DNA of 64,000 nt from contig NC_041006.1 of NCBI RefSeq assembly GCF_004193775.1, forward strand, positions 26,154,388-26,218,387. Direction: 5' to 3'. Shown here piece by piece: positions 44,557 through 57,500 of this stretch (positions are counted from its first letter, which is position 1; the number at the start of each line of letters is the position of its first letter). The stretch comes from Glycine soja. Its lineage: Eukaryota > Streptophyta > Magnoliopsida > Fabales > Fabaceae. Both the position numbers and the translations under genes were made by a program. The notes beneath the pieces were generated by a model. The model searched no databases, had not been told where the DNA came from, and saw only the letters and a program-made list of their open reading frames with translations.

Positions 44557-46057
44557 GCCTTTTGCACTCCTGGGCAAAATGAAACAAAGAACAAAATCCA
44601 AGGATATCAAAGAGAGACAAACAAACATATTCATATATTTCTCAATGAACATCAAGGAATGAAAGGAATGGGTAACATCTAACATAAGGAGATCCAAAAA
44701 GTCAAGACATTCATGAAAATCATCCTAGCAACCCAATCATGGCAAAATAGTGAATCAGCTCAAGAATGAAAAGTGATAAAGCCTCACAAGATATACACTC
44801 TATCTCTCAAGTGTCTAGGCTACTATTTACCCTCAAAGCACCCATGAAAGCAAACACCACATAGACTTGGCAAGATTCTAAAATTGACAATCAACCCACA
44901 AACACAAGCACATGAGGATCAAAAGGTCTTTTAAGGTTGTAATGGGGCCAAGGACAAGGTATGGATAAATATGGAATAAGTGGCTAAATCCCAAAGGAAT
45001 AGAGGAGCAAAGGAGAATAAGTGCATATTAAGAAAAAAAAATAAGAAAAAAAAAGAAGTAAAGATAAAAATTAAACATGAAGAGTAGAACCAAGAGTTTC
45101 ATCATTCTTGTGCCATTTAAGATCTTATTCACTCAACTTTATTGCTTTTCTTTTTCTTTTTTTCGAATTTTTTTTTTTTTACTCTATAGCCTTTGAGAAA
45201 CAACATTTCATTCAGCATGTCCAACATTTAACCAATATACAATGTACATCAAGTATGGCCCAAAATACATCATGAAGCATAGCCAACAAAACAAGTTGTC
45301 CAATGAAACAAAAACCCCCCATACTTATTCCCAAAACAATTCCAAAGCTCCAAAATTCCTTAAGGATATGGTGATATCATGGTTTTTCACTTAAGGCTTG
45401 TAGTGAGCTTCAAAACAAGGAAAGGGAAACAAGGCTCAAAAGGGCTATCAAAGGAATTAATTCAAGGTAAGTCCATTTGGCTAGAAGCTTATAAGAACAA
45501 AATTGCCTCAATCATTTCCAAATATGCATGTGAATTAGGACGCATCAACAAGAATCAAGCCAAGGCTATTGTGCAAGCAATCAATGGGGCAAAACACACC
45601 AAATTATTATGATGATGGATGGCTCAAATTCTCACAAAGGTAAAATCATCACTTTCAAATTGAGCTTTCAAAACTATCATGACATGTAGAGAAGAATCAA
45701 GGATTTCAAGTCACAAAATGTCAAGAACTTTTATTTTCAAAACAATTACCCATTTCTTGAACATATCCTATAATTCAAAGAAAAACATGCAAAGTCGTAC
45801 GTGCACACAAAATTGACCCAAAATATTAAACTAAAAATCCGACGAAACTAACAACATTAACAAATCAACACAACTAACAAATTAACAAAACCAACAAAAC
45901 TATCAAAACCAAAGAACACTCCCCCCCCCCATACTTAAACAACACATTGTCCTCAATGTAGCACAATTAAAAGATTAAAAACAATTAAATCATCAAAGAG
46001 AATCGGACAAGTGTAATAAAAGCAAAGAAGGAGATAGGAAAAGAAAAACTCCCTAAG
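44557..46057 (-). other. Diaspora-like 3' UTR
   Basis: 1.5 kb of AT-rich sequence without a supported gene. It holds an A-rich/GA-rich tract near 45025-45060, T-tracts near 45150-45180 and, at about 45930-45960, the sequence with TTGAGGACAATG on the minus strand that often follows pol in Athila elements. A plus-strand frame at 45379-45612 is not supported. Confidence 0.65.
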
Positions 46058-47545
46058 TCATGGTGGAGGAAGAGTAGGGTGGAGTAAGGAAGTCTCTTCC
46101 ACCACTACGTCCACTAAAGAAGGGTTCGTGAGGAATGGCTTAAGTCGATGTCCGTTGACCTTGAAGCTCTTGTTTGTGGAGTCGCTTTTGATCTCAACTG
46201 TACCATAAGGAAAAACATTAGTAACAACAAAAGGACCAATCCACTTAGACCTCAACTTACCACTCATGAGTCCAAGCCTAGAATTATACAATAACACTTT
46301 TTGCCCAACCACGAAGTCTTTTTTAACTATCATACTATCATGGAACTTCTTGGTCTTTTCTTTGTAGAACTTGGCATTCTCGTAGGCTTCTAGGCGGATT
46401 TCATCTAACTCACTCAGTTGCAACTTCCTTTCCTCGCCAGCTTGATCCATAGAGAAGTTGCAAGTCTTCACTGCCCAGTATGCTTTGTGCTCAATTTCTA
46501 CTAGAAGATGACATGCTTTTCCAAAGACAACCCGATAAGGAGACATTCCTATAGGTGCTTTGTAGGCAGTCCGATGTGCCCAGAGAGCATCATCAAGCCT
46601 GGTACTCCAATCTTTCCTGCTTGGCTGCACAATCTTCTCTAGAATTCTTTTGATTTCCCTGTTAGAAATTTCTGCCTGTCCATTAGTCTGGGGGTGGTAT
46701 GGTGTGGATACCCTGTGTACCACCCCGTACTTTTTAAGCAGGGCATGCATTGTCCTGTTGCAAAAATGGATTCCTTGATCACTAACAATTGCTTTAGGTA
46801 CTCCAAACCTGCAAAATAGATTAGACCTGACAAAGTCTGCGACAACTTTAGCATCATTAGTTCTAGTGGGCTTGGTTTCCACCCATTTTGAAACATAGTC
46901 AATTGCAAGGAGAATGTAAACATAACCAAAAGAGACAGGAAAAGGACCCATGAAATCTATACCCCAGACATTAAACACCTCACAGAATAGCATAGGTTGC
47001 TGAGACATTTGTTGTCGCCATGTAAGTGTATTTCCTGCTCTCTGACACTGCTCACAAGTGCTGCAGATCTTCCACGCATCTTTAAAGATGGTGGGCCAAT
47101 AAAAACCACAATCAAGCACTTTGCGAGCTGTCCTTTGAACACCCAGATGACCTCCCGGTGCGGAAGAATGACAGAACTGCAAGACTGAGTCAGTCTCATG
47201 ATCTGGAATGCACCGTCTAATGACCTGATCACTGCACAATTTCCACAAGTAGGGGTCATCCCAAATAAAATGCTTTGCATCACTTTTAATTTTATCTTTT
47301 TGGGCCTTAGATGCTAAGGGAGGAAAAACAGAGGCAACTAAATAATTGACAATGTTAGCAAACCAAGGAGTAGAAAGAGAGTCAGAAATACTATACAATA
47401 TATACAAATGATCATCCGGGAAATCATCCCGAATAGGTGAATCTGCATCAGAGACACGTTCGATCCGACTCAAATGATCAGCAACTAGATTTTGTGCTCC
47501 GCTCCTATCACGGATCTCCAAGTCAAACTCTTGGAGCCAGAGCAT
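46058..47545 (-). pseudogene. Diaspora-like integrase (495-codon open segment)
   Basis: The minus strand is open over the end of RNase H/connection and the whole integrase. A zinc-binding HHCC motif (H-x3-H type near 47160, CSTCEQC near 47050), the core with GIDFMG (about 46955), SDQG (about 46780) and AEISNREI (about 46665), and a C-terminal GPF-containing module (about 46230) are visible. All three acidic residues are present. It is severed from RNase H by a TGA at 47546-47548 where a Trp codon would be expected, so no full Pol can be made. Confidence 0.87.
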
Positions 47546-48270
47546 TCATCGGATCAACCTAGGCTTAGAATCAGCCTTCTTCAACAAGTACTTTAGAGCT
47601 GCATGGTCAGTATAAACAATAATGCGAGTACCAAGCAAATAAGATCGAAATTTTTCAAGAGCAAAAACTATGGCTAGAAGCTCTTTCTCAGTAGTAGTAT
47701 AATTTGCTTGGGCAGCATCTAAAGTCCTAGAAGCATAATATATCACCCTGGGCAATTTATCAATTTTCTGAGCAAGGACAGCCCCCAATGCATAATTTGA
47801 TGCATCACACATAAGCTCAAAAGGGGCTGTCCAGTCAGGTGCCTAGATGATGGGAGTGGTAGTCAGCGCTCTTTTAAGGCAATCAAAAGCCTCTTTGCAT
47901 CTGTCATTAAAGTCAAACTCCACCTCCTTTTGCAACAAGTTGGACAATGGAAGGGCTACTTTGCTAAAATCCCTTATAAAGCGCCTGTAGAATCCTGCAT
48001 GACTAAGAAAAGATCGCACCTCTCGCACACAAGAGGGGTAAGGCAATTGTGAAATAACAGAAATTTTTGCAGGATCTACTTCAATACCCTTATTGGAAAT
48101 AATGTGGCCTAAAACTATACCTTGCTCAACCATAAAATGACATTTTTCAAAATTTAGAACAAGGTTAGTTTCAATGCATCTATTCAAAACTTTTTCCAAA
48201 CTATTCAAACAACCATCAAAAGAGGATCCATATACAGTGAAATCATCCATGAACACCTCTATGCAATTTT
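47546..48270 (-). pseudogene. Diaspora-like RT C-terminal half and RNase H
   Basis: From 48256 the minus strand encodes the FMDDF active-site motif of RT (Athila form of YxDD) and the thumb region to a TAG at 47843-47845, then the RNase H domain ([33 protein letters not shown]) to a TGA at 47546. Both stops lie in the same frame as integrase. A frame change at about 48260-48270 separates this from the RT N-terminal half. Confidence 0.85.
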
Positions 48271-48654
48271 CTAAAAAATCACTAAAATACTAATCATGCA
48301 CCGCTGGAAGGTACCAGGGGCATTGCACAGGCCGAAAGGCATCCTCCTATAGGCAAAAGTGCCGAAGGGGCAGGTGAATGTGGTCTTTTCCTGATCCTCA
48401 GGAGCAATAGTAATTTGCATATAACCAGAAAAACCATCAAGGAAACAGTAGTGGGATTTACCTGCCAGGCATTCAAGCATCTGGTCAATGAATGGCAGGG
48501 GAAAATGGTCCTTTTTGGTAACCTGGTTCAGCCTCCTATAATCAATGCAGACTCTCCAACTGTTCTGCACCCGAGTAGGAATTAGCTCCTTCTTCTCGTT
48601 TTTATCACTGTGAGGCCGGTCTTCTTCGGGACTACCTGGACGGGACTCACCCAT
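48271..48654 (-). pseudogene. Diaspora-like RT N-terminal half
   Basis: The minus-strand frame encodes fingers and palm of RT, including CIDYRRLNQVTKKDHFPLP and LDGFSGYMQI. It is shifted relative to the upstream gag-protease frame (junction near 48600) and to the downstream half. Confidence 0.85.
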
Positions 48655-50339
48655 TGGCTGTCAGAGATAGGATAAATGATTCCAGCTTGCAAAAGCTTGG
48701 TTATCTCCTTCTTCACTACATCAAGAATCACCGGGTTGAGTCTTCTCTGTGGCTGTCTTACTGGTTTAGCTCCATCCTCTAAATTTATTCGATGCATACA
48801 TGTGGATGGGCTAATACCAGGAATGTCCGCCAGGGTCCAGCCTATAGCCTTCTTATGCTTCTTGAGAACTGACAACAACTTCTCCTCTTGCTCATCAGCA
48901 AGGGAGGCAGATATAATCACTGGAAAACTCTTGCTATCATCCAAGTAAGCGTATTTTAAATTTGATGGCAAAGGCTTCAATTCTGGTGTGGTCGGCTGGA
49001 CAGTGGTAGAAGGGGATGGTTTCTCAGCCTTTACCTCATAAAGAAAGTCAGAGGTATGTGTACTTCCTGAAACATGGTTAGTCCTATCTGACTCTATAAA
49101 ATCAATCTCAAGAGGTAAAACACCACCACCAGGCATGCAATCAATATCACTCTCAGATTCACTCTCAGCATCAAATTCAGACATATGATCAAGTACAATT
49201 TCAGACTCAATGCATGAAGAGTGAGAGGCATGCAGATTAGAATAAAGATCAGTCATGTATTCATCAACAACATGGTCAATTATTTCAGCACGAAATACAG
49301 AAAGATCTTCAGATGGGTATTTCATAGCATCCAGAATATTAAAATGAACAGTTATGTCACCAAATTCCATAGACAGTGTGCCTGCATAAACATCTATCTT
49401 AGTTCTAGCAGTTTTCATAAAGGGTCTGCCTAGAATGATGAGAACTGATCCTTGAGAAAATCCATCTTCCATATTCAAAATATAAAAATCAACAGGGAAA
49501 ATCAGTTCACCAACTCTAACTAAGACATCTTCTATGAAACCAACAGGGTAGGCAACACTTCTATTAGCTAAATGAATTACCACATCAGTTGACTGCAAGG
49601 GGCCTAGAGATAGAGAATTAAAAATAGACAGAGGCATAACACTAACAGAAGCTCCTAAATCTAGCATGGCATTGTCAAACTTACTATTCCCTATGATACA
49701 AGGTATGCTGAATGTACCTGGATCTTTGCATTTTTCAGGAATTTGAGGAACAGATTTACCAATCAATGCGGAGACATTTCTGCCCATGCTAATCCGTTCA
49801 CTTCCTTTAAGCTTCCGCTTATTAGTGCACAGCTCCTTCAAGAATTTGGCATATCTTGGAATTTGCTTTATCGCGTCCAACAGAGGTATGTTTACCTCTA
49901 CTTTTCTAAACGTTTCCAAGATCTCTTTCTCTGCCTCTTCCATTTTTTTTTTGGAAACTGCTCTTGGAGGGAATGGAAGAGGGGGAATGTGCTGCTTCTG
50001 CAATTCAGAATTACCTGTGGAAGAAGATTCACCTGCACAGAAATTGTTAGGTAAATTTTTGTCATCACCTTTTTCTGGAATAAAGTGAAGTTTGGCAGGT
50101 TCATTTGCAGATGAGGACGGTGCTACGGGTTGAGGTCCTTGACATTGCTTTCCCGACCTCAATGAAATGGCACTGACATTTTTGGGAATTTGGACAGCTT
50201 GAGAAGGCAGCTTGTCAGAATTCTGGGACTGTTGTTGATTCAATTGGGTAGCCAATTGTCCCATCTGATTGGTTAAGCTCTGAATGGAGGCTCTGGTCTC
50301 TTGCTGAAACTGCATGTTCTGCATAGTCATTTGCCTCAC
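48582..50339 (-). pseudogene. Diaspora-like gag C-terminus, protease and pol linker
   Basis: A 585-codon open frame on the minus strand. It starts with a Gln-rich segment, passes a conserved KKMEEAEKEILETFRKVEV stretch, reaches the protease with AMLDLGASVSVMPLS (about 49655-49700) and LIILGRPFMKTA, and continues through an acidic linker into the beginning of RT (WVSPVQVVPKK, about 48620). The active triplet is DLG. The frame is broken on both sides by shifts. Confidence 0.85.
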
Positions 50340-51470
50340 AAGTTCTTCGAGGGAAGGTTGTGGAGGGCCTCAACTGTTGGTTGTTTCTGGGTTGTTGCTG
50401 TTGTTGGATTGGTGGAGGAATGTATGGTCTGCTTGGGCCAGCAACATTTTGGAAGGAAGGAGCAGGCTGCTGTTGTTGTTGCTGAGGGCTGGACCATCTG
50501 AGGTTAGGGTGATTCCTCCATCCAGGGTTGTATCTGTTGCTGGAGAGGTCATAATTGTTCTGCTGTGGGTTGATTTTGCTGCTGAGGTTGAGGGTAGGTC
50601 TATTGTAAATATTTGCAGCATAAGCTTCAGGCTGCTCAATTGCTCCAGGTTGCTGCATGGAAGGGCAAAGGTCTGTATGGTGGTCAGCAGAGGAGCACAA
50701 ACCACAAACCCTTGCAACAGGTACAGATTTCTGATTCAAGGCCAGCTGGGTTACCAAGTTAACCAATGCATCCAGTTTGCCTTCAAGCTTCTTAGTTTCA
50801 GATGATGCAGATGGGTTTGTAGCTACCTCATGCACTCCTCTAATGACTATGGCATCATTTCTGGCGCTAAAACTGCTGGGAGTTGAAAGCCATCTTCTCA
50901 ATTAAATTTCTGGCTTCAGCAGGAGTCATGTCTCCAAGGGCTCCACCACTGGCACCATCTATCATACTTCTCTCCATATTACTGAGTCCTTCATAAAAAT
51001 ATTGGAGAAGAAGTTGTTCTGAAATCTGATGGTGGGGGCAACTGGCACATAGTTTCTTAAATCTCTCCCAGTACTCATACAGGCTCTCTCCACTAAGTTG
51101 TCTAATACCTGAGATATCCTTCCTGATGGCTGTGGTCTTGGGAAGCAGGGAAAAGTTTTTCTAAGAATACTCTCTTAAGGTCACCCCAGCTCGTGATGGA
51201 CCTTGGAGCAAGGTAATACACCAGTCCTTTGCCACTCCCTCTAATGAATGAGGAAAAGCCTTCAGAAATATGTGATCCTCTTGACATCTGGGGGTTTCAT
51301 GGTTTGAGCAGACAATGTTGAAATTCTTTCAAATGTTTGTGCGGGTCTTCACCTGCAAGGCCATGAAACTTTGGAAGCAAATGAATCAGTCCAGTTTAAG
51401 AACATATGGGACATCCTCATCAAGGTATTGGATGCACAAGCTTTCGTAGGTGAAATCAGGTGCAGCCATT
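50215..51470 (-). pseudogene. Diaspora-like gag, N-terminal part broken, cut by gap
   Basis: Next to the gap the minus strand encodes MAAPDFTYESLCIQY, near the Gag N-terminus of Athila elements, and stops at 51386. Capsid pieces follow in other frames (51287-51102). From 50901 to 50215 an open frame holds a zinc knuckle (CGLCSSADHHTDLC, about 50690-50735) and an Asn/Gln/Pro-rich tail with runs of Gln (about 50390-50490). Several indels interrupt it. Confidence 0.75.
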
Positions 51471-51477
51471 TCCCTTA

Positions 51478-51577
51478 NNNNNNNNNNNNNNNNNNNNNNN
51501 NNNNNNNNNNNNNNNNNNNNNNNNNNNNNNNNNNNNNNNNNNNNNNNNNNNNNNNNNNNNNNNNNNNNNNNNNNNNN
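51478..51577. other. Assembly gap (100 N)
   Basis: Exactly 100 N. A round value usually stands for a gap of unknown size. It separates the gag of the Diaspora-like element from the satellite. Missing between them should be the Diaspora 5' end and LTR, the other half of Tat ORF1 and its 5' region, the 3' LTR of the right-hand Tat copy, and part of the array. Confidence 0.95.
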
Positions 51578-54500
51578 TCGTGGGCGGAGGATGCATGAAC
51601 GAAAACGCAATTCATGGGGCTCCGAAAAGGTGTAGAGAATGGAGAATTGCATAAGCAATCACTACGCATGGCTCCAAACTCGTGGGCGGAGGATGCATAA
51701 ACGAAAAGCAATTCATGGGGCTCCGAAAAGGGGTAGAGAATGGAGAATTGCACTAAGCAATCACTACGCATGGCTCCAAACTCATGGGTGGAGGATGCAT
51801 GAACGAAAACGCAATTCATGGGGCTCCAAAAAGGGTAGAGAATGGAGAATTGCACTAAGCAATCACTACGATGGCTCCAAACTCGTGGGTGGAGGATGCA
51901 TGAACGAAAACGCAATTCATGGGGCTTCGAAAAAGGGTAGAGAATGGAGAATTGCACTAAGCAATCACTACGCATGGCTCCAAACTCGTGGGTGGAGGAT
52001 GCATGAACGAAAACGCAATTCATGGGGCTCCGAAAAGGGGTAGAGAATGGAGAATTGCACTAAGCAATCACTACGCATGGCTCCAAACTCGTGGGTGGAG
52101 GATGCATGAACGAAAACGCAATTCATGGGCTCCGAAAAGGGTAGAGAATGGAGAATTGCACTAAGCAATCACTACGCATGGCTCCAAACTCGTGGGTGGA
52201 GGATGCATGAACGAAAACGCAATTCATGGGGCTCCAAAAGGGTAGAGAATGGAGAATTGCACTAAGCAATCACTACGCATGGCTCCAAACTCGTGGGTGG
52301 AGGATGCATGAACGAAAACGCAATTCATGGGGCTCCGAAAAGGGGTAGAGAATGGAGAATTGCACTAAGCAATCACTACGCATGGCTCCAAACTCGTGGG
52401 TGGAGGATGCATGAACGAAAACGAATTCATGGGGCTCCGAAAAAAGGTAGAGAATGGAGAATTGCACTAAGTAATCACTACGCATGGCTCCAAACTCGTG
52501 GGTGGAGGATGCATGAACGAAAACGCAATTCATGGGGCTCCGAAAAGGGTAGAGAATGGAGAATTGCACTAAGCAATCACTACGCATGGCTCCAAACTCG
52601 TGGGTGGAGGATGCATGAACGAAAACGCAATTCATGGGGCTCCGAAAAGGGGTAGAGAATGGAGAATTGCACTAAGCAATCACTACGCATGGCTCCAAAC
52701 TCGTGGGTGGAGGATGCATGAACGAAAACGCAATTCATGGGGCTCCGAAAAGGGTAGAGAATGGAGAATTGCACTAAGCAATCACTACGCATGGCTCCAA
52801 ACTCGTGGGTGGAGGATGCATGAACGAAAACGCAATTCATGGGGCTCCGAAAAGGGGTAGAGAATGGAGAATTGCACTAAGCAATCACTACGCATGGCTC
52901 CAAACTCGTGGGTGGAGGATGCATGAACGAAAACGCAATTCATGGGGCTCCGAAAAGGGGTAGAGAATGGAGAATTGCACTAAGCAATCACTACGCATGG
53001 CTCCAAACTCGTGGGTGGAGGATGCATGAACGAAAACGCAATTCATGGGGCTCCGAAAAGGGGTAGAGAATGGAGAATTGCACTAAGCAATCACTACGCA
53101 TGGCTCCAAACTCGTGGGTGGAGGATGCATGAACGAAAACGCAATTCTTGGGGCTCCGGAAAGGGGTAGTGAATGGATAATTGCACTAAGAAATCACTAC
53201 GCATGGCTCCAAACTCAAGGGTGGAGGATACATGAAGGAAAACGTAATTCATGGGGCTTCGAAAAGGGGTAGAGAATGGAGAATTGCACTAAGCAATCAC
53301 TACGCATGGCTCCAAACTCGTGGGGGAGGATGCATGAACGAAAACCAATTCATGGGGCTCCAAAAGGGGTAGAGAATGGAGAATTGCACTAAGCAATCAC
53401 TACGCATGGCTCCAAACTCGTGGGGGAGGATGCATGAACGAAAATGCAATTCATGGGGCTCCGAAAAGGGGTAGAGAATGGAGAATTGCACTAAGCAATC
53501 ACTACGCATGGCTCCAAACTCGTGGGTGGAGGATGCATGAACGAAAACGCAATTCATGGGCTCCGAAAAAGGGTAGAGAATGGAGAATTGCACTAAGAAA
53601 TCACTACGCATGGCTCCAAACTCGTGGGTGGAGGATGCATGAACGAAAACGCAATTCATGGGGCTCCGAAAAAGGGTAGAGAATGGAGAATTGCACTAAG
53701 CAATCACTACGCATGGCTCCAAACTCGTGGGCGGAGGATGCATGAACGAAAACGCAATTCATGGGGCTCCGAAAAGGGTAGAGAATGGAGAATTGCACTA
53801 AGCAATCACTACGCATGGCTCCAAACTCGTGGGTGGAGGATGCATGAACGAAAAAGCAATTCATGGGGCTCCGAAAAGGGGTAGAGAATGGAGAATTGCA
53901 CTAAGCAATCACTACGCATGGCTCCAAACTCGTGGGTGGAGGATGCATGAACGAAAACGCAATTCATGGGGCTCCAAAAAGGGTAGAGAATGGAGAATTG
54001 CACTAAGCAATCACTACGCATGGCTCCAAACTCGTGGGTGGAGGATGCATGAACGAAAACGCAATTCATGGGGCTTCGAAAAAGGGGTAGAGAATGGAGA
54101 ATTGCACTAAGCAATCACTACGCATGGCTCCAAACTCGTGGGCGGAGGATGCATGAACGAAAACGCAATTCATGGGGCTCCGAAAAGGGGTAGAGAATGG
54201 AGAATTGCACTAAGCAATCACTACGCATGGCTCCAAACTCGTGGGTGGAGGATGCATGAACGAAAAGCAATTCATGGGGCTCCGAAAAGGGGTAGAGAAT
54301 GGAGAATTGCACTAAGCAATCACTACGCATGGCTCCAAACTCGTGGGTGGAGGATGCATGAACGAAAACGCAATTCATGGGGCTCCAAAAAGGGGTAGAG
54401 AATGGAGAATTGCACTAAGCAATCACTACGCATGGCTCCAAACTCGTGGGTGGAGGATGCATGAACGAAAACGCAATTCATGGGGCTCCGAAAAGGGGTA

Positions 54501-57500
54501 GAGAATGGAGAATTGCACTAAGCAATCACTACGCATGGCTCCAAACTCGTGGGTGGAGGATGCATGAACGAAAACGCAATTCATGGGGCTCCGAAAAGGG
54601 GTAGAGAATGGAGAATTGCACTAAGCAATCACTACGCATGGCTCCAAACTCGTGGGGAGGATGCATGAACGAAAACGCAATTCATGGGGCTCCGAAAAAG
54701 GTAGAGAATGGAGAATTGCACTAAGCAATCACTACGCATGGCTCCAAACTCGTGGGTGGAGGATGCATGAACGAAAACGCAATTCATGGGGCTCCGAAAA
54801 GGGTAGAGAATGGAGAATTGCACTAAGCAATCACTACGCATGGCTCCAAACTCGTGGGCGGAGGATGCATGAACGAAAAAGCAATTCATGGGGCTCCGAA
54901 AAGGGGTAGAGAATGGAGAATTGCACTAAGCAATCATACGCATGGCTCCAAACTCATGGGTGGAGGATGCATGAACGAAAACGCAATTCATGGGGCTCCA
55001 AAAAGGGTAGAGAATGGAGAATTGCACTAAGCAATCACTACGCATGGCTCCAAACTCGTGGGTGGAGGATGCATGAACGAAAACGCATTCATGGGGTTCG
55101 AAAAAGGGTAGAGAATGGAGAATTGCACTAAGCAATCACTACGCATGGCTTCAAACTCGTGGGCGGAGGATGCATGAACGAAAACGCAATTCATGGGGCT
55201 CCGAAAAGGGGTAGAGATGGAGAATTGCACTAGCAATCACTATGCATGGCTCCAAACTCATGGGTGGAGGATGCATGAACGAAAACGCAATTCATGGGGC
55301 TCCGAAAAAGGGTAGAGAATGGAGAATTCCACTATGCAATCACTACGCATGGCTCCAAACTCGTGGGTGGAGATGCATGAACGAAAACGCAATTCATGGG
55401 GTTCCAAAAAGGGTAGAGAATGGAGAATTGCACTAAGCAATCATTACGCAAGGCTCCAGACTAGTGGGTGGAGGATGCATGAACGAAAAAGTAATTCATG
55501 GGGATCCGAAAAGGGTAGAGAATGCAATATTGCACTAAGCAATCATTACGCATGGCTCCAGACTAGTGGGTGGAGGATGCATGAACGAAAACGCAATTCA
55601 TGGGGCTCCAAAAAGGGGTAGAGAATGGAGAATTGCACTAAGCAATCACTACGCATGGCTCCAAACTCGTGGGCGGAGGATGCATGAACGAAAACACAAT
55701 TCATGGGGCTTCGAAAAAGGGTAGAGAATGGAGAATTGCACTAAGCAATCACTACGCATGGCTCCAAACTCGTGGGCGGAGGATGCATGAACGAAAAGGC
55801 AATTCATGGGGCTCCGAAAAGGGGTAGAGAGTGGAGAATTGCACTAAGCAATCACTACGCATGGCTCAAAACTCGTGGGTGGATGATGCATGACCGAAAA
55901 CGCAATTGATGGGGTTCCGAAAAGGGTAGAGAATGGAGAATTGCACTAAGCAATCACTACGCATGGCTCCAAACTCGTGGTTGGAGGATGCATGAACAAA
56001 AACGCAATTCATGGGGCTCCGAAAAGGGGTAGAGATTGGAGAATTGCACTAAGCAATCACTACGCATGGCTCCAAACTCGTGGGTGGAGGATGCATGAAC
56101 GAAAACGCAATTCATGGGGTTTCGAAAAAGGGTAGAGAATGGAGAATTGCACTAAGCAATCACTACGCATGGCTTCAAACTCGTGGGCGGAGGATGCATG
56201 AACGAAAACGCAATTCATGGGGCTCCGAAAAGGGGTAGAGTATGGAGAATTGCACTCAGCAGTCGCTATGCATGGCTCCAAACTCATGGGTGGTGGATGC
56301 ATGAACGAAAATGCAATTCATGGGGCTCCGAAAAAGGGTAGAGAATGGAGAATTCCACTATGCAATCACTATGCATGGCTCCAAACTCGTGGGTGGATGA
56401 TGCAAGAACGAAAACGCAATTCATGGGGTTCCAAAAAGGGTAGAGAATGGAGAATTGCACTAAGCAATCATTACGCATGGCTCCAAACTCGTGGGCGGAG
56501 GATGCATGAACGAAAACACACTTCATGGGGCTCCAAAAAGGGGTAGACAATGGAGATTTGCACTAAGCAATCACTACGCATGGCTCCAAACTCGTGGGCG
56601 GAGGATGCATGAACGAAAACGCAATTCATGGGGCTCCGAAAAGGGGTAGAGAATGGAGAATTGCACTAAGCAACAACTACGCATGGCTCCAAACTTGTGG
56701 GTTAAGGATGCATGAACCAAAACGTAATTCATGTGGCTCCGAAAAGGGGTAGAGAATAGAGAATTGCACTAAGAAATCACTACGCATGGCTCAAAACTCA
56801 TGGGCGAAGGATGCATGAACGAAAACGCATTTCATGGGGCTCCGAAAAAAGGTAGAGAATGGAGAATTGCACTAGGCAATCACTACGCATGGCTCCAAAC
56901 TCGTGGGCGGAGGATGCATGAACGAAAACGCAATTCATGGGGCTCCGAAAAGGTGTAGAGAATGGAGAATTGCATTAAGCAATCACTACGCATGGCTCCA
57001 AACTCGTGGGCGGAGGATGCATAAACGAAAAAGCAATTCATGGGGCTCCGAAAAGGGGTAGAGAATGGAGAATTGCACTAAGCAATCATTACGCATGGTT
57101 CCAAACTCATGAGTGGAGGATGCATGAACGAAAACGCAATTCATGGGGCTCCAAAAAAGGGTAGAGCATGGAGAATTGCACTAAGCAATCACTACGGATG
57201 GCTCCAAACTCGTGGGTGGAGGATGCATGAACGAAAACGCAATTCATGGGGTTTCGAAAAAGGGTAGAGAATGGAGAATTGCACTAAGCAATCACTACGC
57301 ATGGCTTCAAACTCGTGGGCGGAGGATGCATGAACGAAAACGCAATTCATGGGGCTCCGAAAAGGGGTAGAGTATGGAGAATTGCACTCAGCAGTCGCTA
57401 TGCATGGCTCCAAACTCATGGGTGGTGGATGCATGAACGAAAATGCAATTCATGGGGCTCCGAAAAAGGGTAGAGAATGGAGAATTCCACTATGCAATCA

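Larger units (their letters stand above)
43423..51477 (-). mobile_element. Diaspora-like (Athila group, envelope-less) gypsy element, 5' end lost in gap
   Basis: The minus strand carries gag, DLGAS protease, RT, RNase H and integrase in Athila order, a 3' UTR without an extra ORF, a G-rich polypurine tract and a 3' LTR at 43423-44537. The lack of an envelope-like ORF between integrase and the LTR agrees with the soybean Diaspora family. It lies within ORF1 of the Tat element. Its gag N-terminus, primer site and 5' LTR are beyond the N gap at 51478. Several frameshifts and stops make it inactive. Confidence 0.85.

Noticed and set aside
45379..45612. Plus-strand frame of 77 codons in the Diaspora-like 3' UTR
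   Set aside because: No recognisable domain, antisense to the element, and no second copy to compare.
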